Positions 25,679 to 34,560 of a DNA stretch of 64,000 nucleotides are shown piece after piece. The first letter of the stretch is position 1. Every line of letters begins with the position of its first letter. The notes beneath the pieces are model-generated. The model did not search any database and was not told where the DNA came from. It worked only from the letters and a program-made list of their open reading frames with translations. This DNA is from Desulfotalea sp. (GTDB lineage Bacteria > Desulfobacterota > Desulfobulbia > Desulfobulbales > Desulfocapsaceae), in assembly GCA_002733995.1 (NCBI GenBank), contig NVXR01000012.1, positions 31,083 through 95,082 of the forward strand, in the 5' to 3' direction. The position numbers were made by a program, and so were the translations under genes.

Positions 25679-27583
25679 TTAGTAAAGGTCTTTTGCGGAC
25701 AATCGTCCTTCAATGTATTTTTTAAGATCAAGATGCAATTGGTAGCCGGAGGCTAATATAGCCTTGTATTGCATGTTTGCTTCCTGTTTTCGTTCAAGTT
25801 TGTCAAGAATTCGAGCCTTGGCGACCATGGTGTCGAGGCTCTCACCGTAGAACGAATTATATTTGTCAAGCAAGGTGATTGCGGATTCGTATTGGCCATT
25901 ATTCTCGCTAAAAGCGGCATAGCTGAGGAGGGCTTCTTTGTTTGGTGGTGAATCGCTGATACTCTGGGAAAAATATTCCTTCGCATCTGAGATGCGCTGC
26001 ATGTTAGCTGAACCGATGGCTACATAAAGGGCAGCATTGGTATTGTTGGGATCAATCTTCAGACTCTTCTTGCCAAAGTATATTGCCTTGACGTTCATCC
26101 CTAAATTTACCAGATAGACCTGGGCCAAACGGTTGGCGATTTTGACATTTTTAGGCCAAAGCTCAAGCGCCTTGGTGTAGAGAACGACAGCATCCTCAAA
26201 TTCTTCATCTGCTTCAAGGTTTTGGGCCTTGATCATGAGGTCTTTTGCCTTAAGAACTTCTTGGGATTGGTTGATGCTTTTTTCGATAATCAACGCTTCT
26301 TGTTGAATTACTTCAATGTCTGCTTCAAAGGCGAGGTTGTCTTCTGCCCGCGTTGGCCAGACAAAATCTTTTTTTGCTGGATAAATAACCAGGGTATTAA
26401 AGCGCTCTTCTTTCTTGAGATCCATCAAGTTGAGGATAATATCAAGGGCAAAATCCCAGGGAACGTCATTGAGTGCAAGGGTCAATAGGCCGTCTACTTC
26501 TTCATCGACGATGATATTGAGATCCGTGATTTGTCTGAAAAGACGAAAAACATTGTGGACGTCAATTTTGTAAAAATCGACACTGATGCGTTGTTTTTTA
26601 TATCCTGAAAAAGAAAAGCCATCGGCGAGATCAGACGCTTTAGACAGCGCAGCGGCAGCAACGATCTCTTCCGGGTCCTGTCTTAGTAGCTTTTCAGATG
26701 AACCGATGAGTTCATCAAGTGTTGTATCGTTGAGTGTTGGTTTTGTTGTATCTGCTGTTGATGGGACGGCAGCCTTGTCTAGATCCACTTCTCTCTTGGT
26801 TTCGTCTATGACGATATTTAATCCCTCGGGGGAAGGTGTGACCGTATAGCTAAAAAGATTTTTGGAGGCGGAATCAAATACAATCCGAGCTCCATTAGCT
26901 CTTTTGGCGACTCTCACCTGGGCAACGCTGGTTCCAATCATTTTCTCTTTAACGAGTTGATTGATTGCGACATCTGCAATGTCGACAAACATGCGTGGGG
27001 GTCTTGTCGCACCACTACCGATAGTATCAACGGTATAATTGTCGATTGGACCATTGGAGACAATTGTTATTGTTGTACTATTTGGTGTGCTGGAAATTTT
27101 AAGGTCAGTAAGAGATATGAGCTCTGAAAAAGTATCTTCTGAGACCTTGGTACCTGCATTGCCAGGAGTTATAGATAGCTTGATATTGTTGCCTACAAGC
27201 TCAACATGGTAGTCATGTGTATTTGCCAGGGTGAAGACAAATCGCTTAATAGTCGGCATTTTATCGGTGATATCTTCAAGCTTAAGGCTACTAAATTCAT
27301 TGCTTGGGATAGCCATTGTGGCTTCAGTGATATTCTGAGCCAAGGATACACCTGCAATATCAATGACTACTCTAAATGGAGCGAATCTTTCCGAAACGGT
27401 ATATGCGGGTTTGTTTTTACCAAAGATCGTATACTCGAGACTGTCTGCTGTAAGCATCGCATTGACGTCTGTAATCTCATATGAACCATCTGTTGCCGAT
27501 TTTGCAAAATCTACGTGAAATGTGAATAAAATGCAAAATGCGAAGAAAACAGCTGGTTGTAGTTTGGCGAGCCATTTTAGCAT
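25679..27583 (-). CDS. AMIN-STN-TPR pilus protein (detached N-terminal half of a PilQ-like secretin)
   Basis: A 634-residue periplasmic protein with signal peptide (1-29). Two AMIN-like beta domains cover about 35-140 and 150-260; AMIN domains bind peptidoglycan. A secretin N-terminal (STN) domain is at about 335-410, reading RISVDFYKIDVHNVFRLF then VPWDFALDIILNLMDL, the classic PilQ motif. Instead of a secretin pore, the C-terminus holds several TPR repeats (about 445-630). It lies 50 bases before the secretin gene and 3 bases after pilP. The most likely role is anchoring and docking of the secretin, with TPRs taking the place of a pilotin-type partner. Domain calls are firm; the job is inferred. 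Confidence 0.8.
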   Translation of the reverse strand: MLKWLAKLQPAVFFAFCILFTFHVDFAKSATDGSYEITDVNAMLTADSLEYTIFGKNKPAYTVSERFAPFRVVIDIAGVSLAQNITEATMAIPSNEFSSLKLEDITDKMPTIKRFVFTLANTHDYHVELVGNNIKLSITPGNAGTKVSEDTFSELISLTDLKISSTPNSTTITIVSNGPIDNYTVDTIGSGATRPPRMFVDIADVAINQLVKEKMIGTSVAQVRVAKRANGARIVFDSASKNLFSYTVTPSPEGLNIVIDETKREVDLDKAAVPSTADTTKPTLNDTTLDELIGSSEKLLRQDPEEIVAAAALSKASDLADGFSFSGYKKQRISVDFYKIDVHNVFRLFRQITDLNIIVDEEVDGLLTLALNDVPWDFALDIILNLMDLKKEERFNTLVIYPAKKDFVWPTRAEDNLAFEADIEVIQQEALIIEKSINQSQEVLKAKDLMIKAQNLEADEEFEDAVVLYTKALELWPKNVKIANRLAQVYLVNLGMNVKAIYFGKKSLKIDPNNTNAALYVAIGSANMQRISDAKEYFSQSISDSPPNKEALLSYAAFSENNGQYESAITLLDKYNSFYGESLDTMVAKARILDKLERKQEANMQYKAILASGYQLHLDLKKYIEGRLSAKDLY

Positions 27584-27586
27584 TTT

Positions 27587-28126
27587 TTATTCTTCTCCCT
27601 CTTTCTTAAGTATCATTACAATTTCGGTAATGATTTTCTTTCCTGCACGTGTTTCGGCAGTTTCTTCTATGAGAACGCTATTGGTAGCAATGTCTTTCAC
27701 AACCCCTCTGCGTCCGATTTTTGTACCTTCGAACAGGACGTAACCTTTACCAGTAAAATCCTCTACCATGGCTATATCTTTGTTACCCGTTTGCATGAGT
27801 GCAACGAGGGTCAGTTGCCCAGGTTCAAACAGTTGCATTCCGGAGAGAGGCTCCTGCCTGTCAATGACTTCATTCATGTCAAAATTGGTCGATGCGGCTT
27901 TTTCCGTGAGAAAAGGAACAAACGGATCTGCTCGGTTTTCCAAGATATACTCAAACGGGTTATCGGCGACGGTCTTAGTGGCGAGATTGAGTTTGTCGTT
28001 GCCGGCCACACTGGACACCGGTAATGCCGGTAGAGCAAAAGATATAAGTAGAAAACCGATCGCTAAGCTTTGTTGTACAAGCCCCGGGCGTATGATAGGT
28101 TTTATGTTATACATAGGCGAAGTCAT
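27587..28126 (-). CDS. pilP: PilP-like pilus assembly protein
   Basis: A 179-residue periplasmic protein with an N-terminal membrane or signal segment (about 18-42). The conserved NRADPFVPFL motif is followed by the PilP beta domain (GMQLFEPGQLTLVALMQ, IAMVEDFTGKGYVLFEGTKIG). In type IV pili PilP bridges the PilN/O inner-membrane pair and the secretin. No lipobox cysteine is evident, unlike classical PilP. The gene lies 5 bases after pilO, giving tight operon spacing. Confidence 0.85.
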   Translation of the reverse strand: MTSPMYNIKPIIRPGLVQQSLAIGFLLISFALPALPVSSVAGNDKLNLATKTVADNPFEYILENRADPFVPFLTEKAASTNFDMNEVIDRQEPLSGMQLFEPGQLTLVALMQTGNKDIAMVEDFTGKGYVLFEGTKIGRRGVVKDIATNSVLIEETAETRAGKKIITEIVMILKKEGEE

Positions 28127-28131
28127 GAGAT

Positions 28132-28749
28132 TTATTTTTTAGGTTCTTTAGGAAGCGCAATATTGGTAAAGCGATATGTTACGAGTTTGCAATCTGATTT
28201 AAGCAGCATTTCACCACCTTCTTTCTTGGGCGAACTCATTTTTATATTGGTAACCGAAACAATTCGTTCAAGTTTACTGACCTGATCAAAGAAAAAGCCC
28301 ATGTTGTGGTAGGGACCGCGTACGTTAATTGAAACTGGTAGCTCTGTATAAAAATCTTTGGTTATATCGGACAAGGGTTTGAAGGAGAGGAAATCAAGTC
28401 CGGCATTACGGCCTAAAGCAGATATATCTTTTAATAGTTTTGGGATCTCTTTTTCCCTGGGCAAAAGTAGAGCAGTTTCCTCAAACATCTTTTTTGCTTC
28501 GGCAAGTTCTAGCTCAAATTGGTCCTTATTGGCTGCTCTTGATTTAGCCATCTGTACCTGATGCTTCAGTTGTACTGTCTGGTTCTGAAGGGTTGTTATC
28601 TCAGTGTCTTTGGGTTGATAGAAAAGAACATAAAAGATAACAACAGGTAGCAATAAAATAACAGCCACTATTGCCACTTTGATACGTGGGGCAAGAGGGA
28701 TGTACTTTTCATTTATAAAATTTGTTAAGGCGGCGTTACTCGTTTTCAT
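28132..28749 (-). CDS. pilO: Type IV pilus alignment protein PilO
   Basis: A 205-residue bitopic inner-membrane protein. One membrane helix (about residues 24-46) is followed by a coiled coil (about 50-100, with the ETALLLPREKEIPKLLKDIS motif) and a ferredoxin-like periplasmic domain. The domain carries LDFLSFKPL, ELPVSINVRGPYHNMGFFF and LERIVSVTNIKM, all typical of PilO. It pairs with PilN to align the pilus motor with the secretin. Second in the chain after pilN, 27 bases downstream. Confidence 0.92.
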   Translation of the reverse strand: MKTSNAALTNFINEKYIPLAPRIKVAIVAVILLLPVVIFYVLFYQPKDTEITTLQNQTVQLKHQVQMAKSRAANKDQFELELAEAKKMFEETALLLPREKEIPKLLKDISALGRNAGLDFLSFKPLSDITKDFYTELPVSINVRGPYHNMGFFFDQVSKLERIVSVTNIKMSSPKKEGGEMLLKSDCKLVTYRFTNIALPKEPKK

Positions 28750-28776
28750 ACAGTCGTCTCAGATATATTGCGAGCG

Positions 28777-29355
28777 TTATTGAGGCTCAGAATTCTCGGG
28801 TTCTGCCGGTGCGGGTTGGGCCACACTGCATTTGAGGTCGAAATTTTTTAAATTTTTACCCGATATAATTTTAAGTGAAGAATTAGTAAGAGTGACACCG
28901 GTTATAAAAGGTGATTCTTTTAAGCCGTCCATAAATTGGGCGATGGTCTGATTGTCGAGGGCAATGCCGGATAGCCTGAGTGAAGATTGTTGCTGATGAA
29001 GTGAGGTGAGCCATAGGCGTTGATTATCAATTCGCTTGGCAACTTCATCAAGGACTCTCACGGTGAGGGTAGAGTTGGATTTTAATTTGTTTATAATCTT
29101 TGTCTTCCGCTCAACCTCAACCTTGTCTTTTTTTAGTGTTGCGATATCACGGAGAGTCTTACTGTATGAGTTCTTTTCGCTTGTAAGCTGTGTTATTTCG
29201 GTTTGTAACGAGCCCACCTTCTGGGCCTGTATGAAGCCGACGGCAGATAACATGGCTATGAGTAAAAGGAAAAAAAGGAAGGTCAGGGTGAGTTGTTTCT
29301 TCGCCTTTGCCTTTCTCTTTAATTGCCTTACTGGTAGTAGGTTGATTTTTAACAT
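28777..29355 (-). CDS. pilN: Type IV pilus inner-membrane protein PilN
   Basis: A 192-residue protein beginning MLKINLLPVRQLKRKAKAK. The INLLP motif near the N-terminus is the PilN segment that inserts into PilM. A single membrane helix covers about 23-43, then a coiled coil (about 45-95) and a small periplasmic domain (RLWLTSLHQQQSSLRLSG, FMDGLKESPFITGVTL). The C-terminal tail is Pro/Glu-rich. Follows pilM by 22 bases. Confidence 0.93.
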   Translation of the reverse strand: MLKINLLPVRQLKRKAKAKKQLTLTFLFFLLLIAMLSAVGFIQAQKVGSLQTEITQLTSEKNSYSKTLRDIATLKKDKVEVERKTKIINKLKSNSTLTVRVLDEVAKRIDNQRLWLTSLHQQQSSLRLSGIALDNQTIAQFMDGLKESPFITGVTLTNSSLKIISGKNLKNFDLKCSVAQPAPAEPENSEPQ

Positions 29356-29377
29356 AGTTAAACTTTGACGATATAAA

Positions 29378-30436
29378 TTATATAGCTGATGGTCGGAGCG
29401 CTATGCCAGTTGCAATAGCCATCTCAGGACCAATACTTTTAAGATAGTCAGGGTCAATCTTTTTGCTGTTTGATACCATATTAGCAAAAGGGTCAAAAAT
29501 CTCAATCTCTAGGTCAGTTTCTTGGGCAAGAAAGTCGTCAAGTCCAGACACCTTCGCGCCACCTCCACTTAATATGAGCTTCTTTAGGGGCTGGTCTGGA
29601 TGATTAGAGTGATAGAGGTCGATGGCTTTTTTGATTTCTAAAATCCACTGGGTGCAGGTTGCTGAAAAAATATCCTCAATTTCTTCGCGTTTATCTCCTG
29701 CGGGTAGAGAACCTAGTTTGAGCTGTTCGGCCTCTTCGAACTCTATATCAAATACGTTTTGGATCTGTTCTGTTAGTTGCCGGCTACCAACGATGATGTC
29801 TCTTGCGACAACCGAGACACCCTGGGAGAGGATATTGATGTTCATCTTTGATGCACCAATATCAACCAGAGCTATGTTGTCATTTTTCTCGTGGTTGAAC
29901 TCGTACACGTTTTCCAGGGCAAAACCATCCACGTCGACTACAACAGCTGTTAAATTCAATTTTTGGAGCATTTCAAGATAATCATCTACAATATCTTTTT
30001 TAGCGGCGACAAGCATGACATCGGTTTTTTGGGAGTCGTCTTGAGATGTCTTTAGGTCATGGAAATCTAAGTAAACATCATCTATGTCAAAAGGTATATA
30101 TTGCTCCGCTTCTGCCATGATGTGTTCTTCAAGCTCGGCTTCTTCCATTACAGGGAGATTGACCTTCTTTACAATCACTGAGTAGCCAGAGATGGAAAAG
30201 CCCACTTTGCGATTACGGATCTTCAGGTTTTTGAAAAGGTCAGCAATGGCCTCACCAACTACTTCCGCATCGTTCAGTGTGCCGTCATCAACGGCTCCTT
30301 CCGGGAGAACGTTGCTTCCAAGGGCTATAATGGCGTAGCCGTCAGATGCTCGCTTAAGCTGGCAGACTTTAACGGCATGTGAGCCGATATCGATGCCAAC
30401 GACCAATTCATTCTGTGATGTAAACGGCAAGTTCAT
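29378..30436 (-). CDS. pilM: Type IV pilus actin-like ATPase PilM
   Basis: A 352-residue cytoplasmic actin/FtsA-like protein. The phosphate-1 motif VVGIDIGSHAVKVCQL is at about 11-26, IALVDIGASKMNINIL is near 190-205, and KKLILSGGGAKVSGLDDFL is near 290. Length is the family norm. PilM binds the PilN INLLP peptide and forms the cytoplasmic ring of the alignment complex. It is the first gene of the minus-strand pilus operon; only weak ribosome-site similarity is visible before the ATG. Confidence 0.95.
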   Translation of the reverse strand: MNLPFTSQNELVVGIDIGSHAVKVCQLKRASDGYAIIALGSNVLPEGAVDDGTLNDAEVVGEAIADLFKNLKIRNRKVGFSISGYSVIVKKVNLPVMEEAELEEHIMAEAEQYIPFDIDDVYLDFHDLKTSQDDSQKTDVMLVAAKKDIVDDYLEMLQKLNLTAVVVDVDGFALENVYEFNHEKNDNIALVDIGASKMNINILSQGVSVVARDIIVGSRQLTEQIQNVFDIEFEEAEQLKLGSLPAGDKREEIEDIFSATCTQWILEIKKAIDLYHSNHPDQPLKKLILSGGGAKVSGLDDFLAQETDLEIEIFDPFANMVSNSKKIDPDYLKSIGPEMAIATGIALRPSAI

Positions 30437-31035
30437 GTTGGTTGTCTTGGAAAAGTTAATCTTGTCTTACAATGTATAAAAAAGAACGTCCATAAACGCC
30501 TGATTTTTCATGTACCTATGGGTATTAGGGCACAAATATATTTCTTTGTCAAGAAAAACAATTGTGGTAAATACTTATTGGACGGGTGGTTGTTGAAACA
30601 TCTTTTATCGTTGTCTTTTGACCACTTCCACAACATATTGTTGATAGGTCTCGTGCTGCTACTTTATGGGGTATGGGGGGTGGGTAAACTGAATTTTGTA
30701 CTGTGAACTCTCTTGTAATTGAGCTTTAATTCAAGTAGCTTTTGCCGAGTTGTATAGTAGTGGTTCGATAGATTTTGTATAGCCCATATGAAAGAATGAA
30801 TTATCTGTTTGAAGATTGGTTATTTCATGCAAATAGCATGTTTTAGTCATTCTATTTTACGAGAGTAAATCTCTTTCATATTCACGAGCTTTTTTTGGTG
30901 GGGCAGACAATCTATTGTGTTTCTGAAGTATTGTGGCATATGGGTCTGTTGACTCAACGATTCATATCTTCGGTGCATTCGGTAACTGCAAAATTCAGGT
31001 GTTAAATAATTAATTATTTTTGATGAGGTTAAATA
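30437..31035. other. Divergent control region of pilM and lepB, no supported gene
   Basis: About 600 AT-rich bases. A 62-codon plus frame at 30518 lacks a ribosome site and was not accepted. Promoters for the pilus operon and lepB must lie here, but no sigma54 or clear sigma70 match could be assigned by eye. Confidence 0.5.
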
Positions 31036-31680
31036 TTGTCTAATATAGGTAAGAAAAAATCGGTTTTTAGAGAGTATTTTGAAGCAATTTGTATTGCGAT
31101 TTTACTGGCTCTGTTCATCAGGACTTTTATTGTTCAGGCATTTAAAATACCCTCAGGATCAATGTTGCCCACCCTGTTGATTGGTGACCATCTCCTCGTA
31201 AATAAGTTTATTTATGGTATTCGCATACCGTTTAGCGGCGAAGTCCTCATCCCAATTGTTGATCCCTCAAAGGGAGATATTATTGTGTTTAAGTTTCCTA
31301 AGGACCGGTCTGTTGACTATATTAAAAGGGTTGTTGGCACACCCGGCGACACCATAGAAATTAAAAACAAGACGGTCTTTGTTAATGGTATCGCTGCAAA
31401 TGAACCCCATGCCCATATAAGTTCGCCTGTTATTCTTGATGCTCAACGAAGTCCAAGGGATAACTTTGGTCCTATACTGGTGCCGGAACGCCGTATCTTT
31501 GTTATGGGAGATAATCGTGATAATAGCTATGATAGTCGGTTTTGGGGCTTTGTTGACCAAAAGGATGTCTTAGGGAAAGCCTTTATCCTTTACTGGTCGT
31601 GGGATATTGATAAAGCCCTGTTCTCCGTGGACCGGCTCAAGTCAATACGCTGGGGACGTGTTGCAAATTTGATTGATTAG
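31036..31680 (+). CDS. lepB: Signal peptidase I
   Basis: A 214-residue inner-membrane serine protease that removes signal peptides. One membrane helix (about 14-33) is followed by box B PSGSMLPTLLIGD, with catalytic Ser42. Box C/D is DYIKRVVGTPGD with catalytic Lys97, and box E is VMGDNRDNSYDSRFWG. The start is a TTG at 31036, supported by GAGG seven bases upstream; no in-frame ATG lies before box B except within the catalytic motif. Monocistronic, followed by a hairpin terminator shared with sfsA. Confidence 0.95.
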   Translation: MSNIGKKKSVFREYFEAICIAILLALFIRTFIVQAFKIPSGSMLPTLLIGDHLLVNKFIYGIRIPFSGEVLIPIVDPSKGDIIVFKFPKDRSVDYIKRVVGTPGDTIEIKNKTVFVNGIAANEPHAHISSPVILDAQRSPRDNFGPILVPERRIFVMGDNRDNSYDSRFWGFVDQKDVLGKAFILYWSWDIDKALFSVDRLKSIRWGRVANLID

Positions 31681-31758
31681 GATGCCGTTGACAAACGGTC
31701 ACGTTTTACCGGAATAATCATAGTTCCATCTCAGGTCCCTAGGTTGTATCCTTACACA

Positions 31759-31798
31759 TTCGTCCATTGCCTCTATAGACTAAGAGGTAATGGACGAA
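31759..31798. terminator. Hairpin between lepB and sfsA
   Basis: A 16-bp stem with a single G-T wobble (arms 31759-31774 and 31783-31798, 8-base loop). It overlaps the stop codon of sfsA. Position between convergent genes suggests a shared terminator, though no long T-run follows. Confidence 0.65.
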
Positions 31799-32468
31799 CC
31801 ACTTCAATCCCTTCAGGGGTAACTCTCGCCTGGTAGACAAGCGCCATTACTCCTTTTGTTATCGCCTCTTTCAGTGTCTTGGCATAAACCTCATCAATAT
31901 GAGCAGCCGGTGCAAAGCTGTCAGCATCCATTCGCTGAACGAGGAAAAAGATGCAGCTTCGTTTGCCTTCACCTTGTAGGCGGATGAGTTCATTAAGGTG
32001 TTTTGTCCCCCTCGTTGTCACCGCATCCGGGAACATCGCAAGCCCTTTTTGGGCAAGGGAACAATTTTTGACCTCCACATAGATCTCTTCTGTGGCAGTG
32101 TGTAATAGTAAGTCCAGCCTCGTATGTTCCGAGGTCTTTATTTCCCGCTTGATTCTCTCTACTCCAGAAAATTCAGAGACACCACCCCCGAGGATTGCAT
32201 CTGCAACAAGGCCGTTCGTTCGGGCTGTATTCACCCCAATCCATATGCCGTTTTCGTTGATCATCTCAAGAGTATGGGGATATTTACGCTTTGGATTGTC
32301 CGAAACTGAAAGAGCCACTTCACTGCCTGGGGTAGAGCAGGAGAGCATTGTGCCAGTATTTGGACAATGTACGGTGATCACTTCTCCGTTACTCAGCTCT
32401 ACGTCAGCGAGGAAACGTTTATATCTTTTAATCAGGTGGCCGTGGATGAGTGGGTTTTCGAATTTCAT
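31773..32468 (-). CDS. sfsA: SfsA family protein (sugar fermentation stimulation, nuclease-like)
   Basis: A 231-residue complete SfsA: FIKRYKRFLADVELSNGE-type start (here LIKRYKRFLADV), VHCPNTGTMLSC near 35-46, and the nuclease-like core RLDLLLHTATEEIYVEVKNCSL (Asp and EVKN). It closes with GKRSCIFFLVQRMD. E. coli SfsA was described as a regulator of maltose genes, but the fold is that of a restriction-type nuclease; the true role is unsettled. ATG at 32468; monocistronic and convergent with lepB. Confidence 0.93.
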   Translation of the reverse strand: MKFENPLIHGHLIKRYKRFLADVELSNGEVITVHCPNTGTMLSCSTPGSEVALSVSDNPKRKYPHTLEMINENGIWIGVNTARTNGLVADAILGGGVSEFSGVERIKREIKTSEHTRLDLLLHTATEEIYVEVKNCSLAQKGLAMFPDAVTTRGTKHLNELIRLQGEGKRSCIFFLVQRMDADSFAPAAHIDEVYAKTLKEAITKGVMALVYQARVTPEGIEVVRPLPLSL

Positions 32469-32653
32469 AGAGGTGGTGTATTGGTGTGGATGGTTTAAAA
32501 ATGTTAGTGTTGCAGATCAATAAAGTTAATGATACATACCGAAGTGGATTACTAGAACGTATTAGTTACATAAAACTCGCCCTTGTTCAACTTTTGACAA
32601 AGGGATGATATCAGCTCAGCATTCCAGCTTAATTGGAAAGGAGACGCATTGCT

Positions 32654-33871
32654 ATGAAATTAGGAATCAATGGCTTGGGAAGAATCGGAAAGTTGTCGTT
32701 ATGGCAACATGTATCACGGAAACACTTCTCTGGAATCGTTGCTAATATCGGTCGGGATGTCGGGACGAGTCTCTCGGATCTTGCCGCTACACTGGAACGA
32801 GATTCCACCTATGGTCGACTTGGCAGCTACCTTTATGGTAATAGCTGTCCGCGGGTGATAGAAGAGCTCAACGAAGAAGATGGGACCATGGTTGTAAATG
32901 GTGTTCCTGTAAAAATTCTTCGTAGCGCCAGAAACCCAAGAGATATTGCCTGGCAGGAAAATGAGGTAAAGATCGTTGTTGACACAACCGGTGTCTTTAC
33001 CGATCCTACCGCCGATGCGGATGCCAGTAAAGGCGCACTGCGTGGACATATGCAGGCGGGTGCCGAAAAGGTTATCCTGTCGGCCCCCTTTAAGATTAAG
33101 TCTAAAGGGATGGGCATGCCAGAAGATGCGGTCACCACCATTATGGGGATCAATGAAGAGGTGTATGAGTCGAGTCAGCACTCTCTGATCTCGGCGGCAT
33201 CATGTACCACGACTTGCCTCTCCTATATGATCAAGCCTCTCATGGAAAAAATAGGTGCAGATAAAATCATGAGTGCCTCCATGGTGACGGTGCATGCAGC
33301 CACAGGTAGTCAGCAGGTACTCGATCGATTACCGGGGGCTGGTGCCACAGATCTTCGCAAAAATCGTTCAATTCTTAATAATATCATCCTGACTACTACA
33401 GGTGCCGCTAAGGCCCTTGCCCTTGTTATTCCAGAGATGGCATCAATTGGTTTTATGGCGGAATCTGTTCGGATCCCAACCTCCACCGGTTCACTTATTA
33501 TTCTTGTACTAAACCTTCAGGATGACTTCGATAAGCCGATAAAAAGAAATGACATCAACGCGATTTATGAACAATATGCCAGCAATAATCCTTATCTGCA
33601 TTTCTCTAATCAGCAGAATGTTTCTTCGGATATAATTGGTATGCCCGCGGCGGCGGCGACCATAGAGGGAACTGAGACCCATACGAGAACGGCAAATATT
33701 CAGGTTGATTTGTCAAAAGTTAGGGCAGAAAGCCTTGTTGCTGGTGCCGATCCTATTCTCAATGTGCCAGTGACCCAAGCCGTTGTCTATGGCTGGTACG
33801 ACAATGAATTGGGAAGTTATACCAATATGCTAGGGGATCTTGTGGTTCACGTCAGTGAAGAGATGTTGTAA
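32654..33871 (+). CDS. gap: Glyceraldehyde-3-phosphate dehydrogenase, long divergent type
   Basis: A 405-residue enzyme that oxidises glyceraldehyde-3-phosphate to 1,3-bisphosphoglycerate. NAD-binding LGINGLGRIGKL starts at residue 3. Catalytic Cys184 lies in SAASCTTTCLSYM, where classical enzymes have SCTTNCLAP. His214 is in TVHAATGSQQVLD. The C-terminal WYDNELGSYTNMLGDLV is conserved. It is about 70 residues longer than usual, the extra mostly in the first half. I chose the ATG at 32654 because AAGGAG lies ten bases upstream; a TTG start at 32633 would place that site inside the gene. It heads a cluster with pgk and tpiA, supporting a true glycolytic or gluconeogenic role. Confidence 0.9.
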   Translation: MKLGINGLGRIGKLSLWQHVSRKHFSGIVANIGRDVGTSLSDLAATLERDSTYGRLGSYLYGNSCPRVIEELNEEDGTMVVNGVPVKILRSARNPRDIAWQENEVKIVVDTTGVFTDPTADADASKGALRGHMQAGAEKVILSAPFKIKSKGMGMPEDAVTTIMGINEEVYESSQHSLISAASCTTTCLSYMIKPLMEKIGADKIMSASMVTVHAATGSQQVLDRLPGAGATDLRKNRSILNNIILTTTGAAKALALVIPEMASIGFMAESVRIPTSTGSLIILVLNLQDDFDKPIKRNDINAIYEQYASNNPYLHFSNQQNVSSDIIGMPAAAATIEGTETHTRTANIQVDLSKVRAESLVAGADPILNVPVTQAVVYGWYDNELGSYTNMLGDLVVHVSEEML

Positions 33872-33876
33872 GCGCA

Positions 33877-34338
33877 TTGATACATATTAGAAACATGCTT
33901 GAGGCGGATGTCCCCACGGTGGGGCGTCTTGAGCTGCAATCACATTCCCCCTGGTCTTTGTCGTCTCTTGTAGACGAAATAGAGCAGGAACGGGGGCTGG
34001 TTCTTGTTGCAGAGAGCACGTCTCGCGACAAGTCCGTCCCCGTAGTTGTGGGCTGGTGTGCCTGCAGGTATATCGTGCCTGAAGCCGAATTACTTAAAAT
34101 CGCTGTTAATACCTGCGCACGCAGGCAGGGTATTGCCACAGAACTACTCAAACATCTCTCTCGCTTTCTCTTCCAAAGTAGCATTGAAACACTCTTTCTT
34201 GAAGTTCGTTCACAGAATCAAAGCGCCTTGAAGTTTTATCTTAAAAATGGTTTTCTACATATTGGTGAGAGGGCAAAATATTATTCGAATCCCGATGATA
34301 ATGCGTCTCTTTTTAAGAAAGAAATAGTAACTATTTAG
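33877..34338 (+). CDS. rimI: RimI-like GNAT N-acetyltransferase
   Basis: A 153-residue GNAT enzyme. Motif A reads LLKIAVNTCARRQGIATELLKHL (split: acetyl-CoA loop ARRQGIA), then FLEVRSQNQSALKFYLKNGF near 110-130 and ERAKYYSNP at the end. The LEVR-N-A-FY-GF pattern is typical of RimI, which acetylates ribosomal protein S18. It begins with TTG six bases after the gap stop, with a GAGATG site in the end of gap, so translation is probably coupled. The symbol is tentative since close GNAT relatives exist. Confidence 0.8.
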   Translation: MIHIRNMLEADVPTVGRLELQSHSPWSLSSLVDEIEQERGLVLVAESTSRDKSVPVVVGWCACRYIVPEAELLKIAVNTCARRQGIATELLKHLSRFLFQSSIETLFLEVRSQNQSALKFYLKNGFLHIGERAKYYSNPDDNASLFKKEIVTI

Positions 34339-34560
34339 TAGCGCTGGAACAGCGTTTATTGCGGCCTGCAGCAACAGTAGGTGTTTGCCTTGAGGTTCGC
34401 GTTGAACTAAGTTGAGCCCCCTGCTGGATGCTTGCAAAAAAAAGCCATTCTCAGGTGGCCTCGTTGGTGGTGCCTTAGCCAGTCCGTGGAGCCATGAGAA
34501 CGTTACAGAAACCATAAGAAAGATTCAATCGATTACCTCGCTAAGAGTAAAGGATGTAAA

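Noticed and set aside
30518..30706. 62-codon frame with a hydrophobic end upstream of lepB
   Set aside because: No ribosome site, no family resemblance, AT-rich promoter region.
34255..34515. 86-codon minus frame between rimI and pgk
   Set aside because: Overlaps rimI, opposite to the operon, no ribosome site or family match.
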